DNA of 5,809 bases from the NCBI GenBank assembly GCA_039029915.1, contig JBCCFD010000488.1:1-5809 (forward strand), in the 5' to 3' direction. The notes beneath the pieces are model-generated. The model saw only the letters and a list, made by a program, of their open reading frames with translations, had not been told where the DNA came from and did not search any database. Both the position numbers and the translations under genes were made by a program. The DNA comes from QQUD01 sp039029915 (GTDB taxonomy: Bacteria; Chloroflexota; Anaerolineae; Promineifilales; Promineifilaceae). Shown in pieces: positions 5,563 to 5,809 of this stretch (the stretch's first letter is position 1; every line of letters begins with the position of its first letter).

Positions 5563-5760
5563 TTATTTATGCATTATGGGCAAAAAGAGGTGAGTATTGT
5601 CCCCAACGGGCGCATCGTTATCTAATTTTTTATAAAGATAAACCAAACCTGCTTGAGGAACATTGCTTATTTCTTTGTACGGTGATCCAACAAAGAGTTG
5701 ACCATCTGAAAGGGCAACGGCACGCCCATAGCGAGTGGAAGAGCCTGAAATCGTCCACAA
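5563..5760 (-). pseudogene. FG-GAP repeat protein, broken 3' end
   Basis: A 65-codon open stretch encodes one FG-GAP beta-propeller blade: WTISGSSTRYGRAVALSDG, then LFVGSPYKE and AGLVYLYKK, the usual order of such repeats in secreted or surface proteins. It ends with DNTHLFLPIMHK and a TAA stop. The FLPI-plus-basic tail resembles the ends of many exported Chloroflexota proteins, from memory and unverified, so the C-terminus looks genuine. Upstream the frame is closed by a TGA at 5761-5763 directly before it and a TAA at 5794-5796. The other two frames to the window end show no recognisable FG-GAP sequence. A TTG at 5758-5760 with a purine-rich stretch upstream could start a short peptide, but one isolated blade is unlikely to fold. 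I read it as the remnant of a longer gene, frameshifted, truncated or interrupted near 5761; the rest lies beyond the window. Confidence 0.6.
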
Positions 5761-5809
5761 TCAGGCACTCTTCCGATTGTAATGACCGAGCAATTAAAGA
5801 AGTTTCTGA

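Noticed and set aside
1..5809. CRISPR array, tRNA, rRNA, insertion-sequence ends or attachment sites
   Set aside because: I saw no regularly spaced direct repeats, cloverleaf-like sequence, transposase fragment or terminal inverted repeats with target duplication. The dispersed palindrome is irregularly spaced and has no unique spacers.

Overview
The window reads as bacterial DNA of moderate GC (mid to upper 40s per cent by eye), densely coding, with clear Shine-Dalgarno sites. The phylum cannot be proven from the sequence. Two hints lean towards Chloroflexota: a C-terminal FLPI-type tail on an FG-GAP fragment, and a HIP1-like highly repeated palindrome in a mid-GC genome. Both are inference.

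Layout: (1) 1-173 is a leader region without a gene. (2) 174-593 on the plus strand is a small PPOX-class, split-barrel flavin/F420-dependent protein. (3) 600-5211 on the minus strand is a tight four-gene operon. In transcription order it holds a 550-residue ThuA-like/Gfo-Idh-MocA fusion, a second Gfo/Idh/MocA oxidoreductase, an alpha/beta hydrolase, and a peptidase S51/cyanophycinase-like protein ending in a CysS-type C-terminal domain. Gene gaps are 24, 0 and 10 bases. The operon converges on the PPOX gene with only 6 bases between stop codons. (4) 5212-5562 is non-coding and should hold the operon promoter. It contains a 12-bp palindrome and a long imperfect inverted repeat. (5) 5563-5760 on the minus strand is the broken 3' end of an FG-GAP beta-propeller gene, cut off by two in-frame stops.

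How the genes may work together: two NAD(P)-dependent sugar or cyclitol-type dehydrogenases plus a hydrolase suggest oxidation and hydrolysis of a carbohydrate-like or small aromatic-alicyclic compound. The substrate is not readable from the sequence. Two of the four proteins pair a class I glutamine-amidotransferase-like fold with an unrelated domain.

The most striking signal is not a gene. The palindrome ACGGCCGT occurs nine times, against roughly 0.1 expected by chance. Every CGGCCG I found in the window is flanked by A and T to make this octamer. Copies fall in four genes and two intergenic regions and are read in two different codon frames, so the constraint appears to act on DNA rather than protein.
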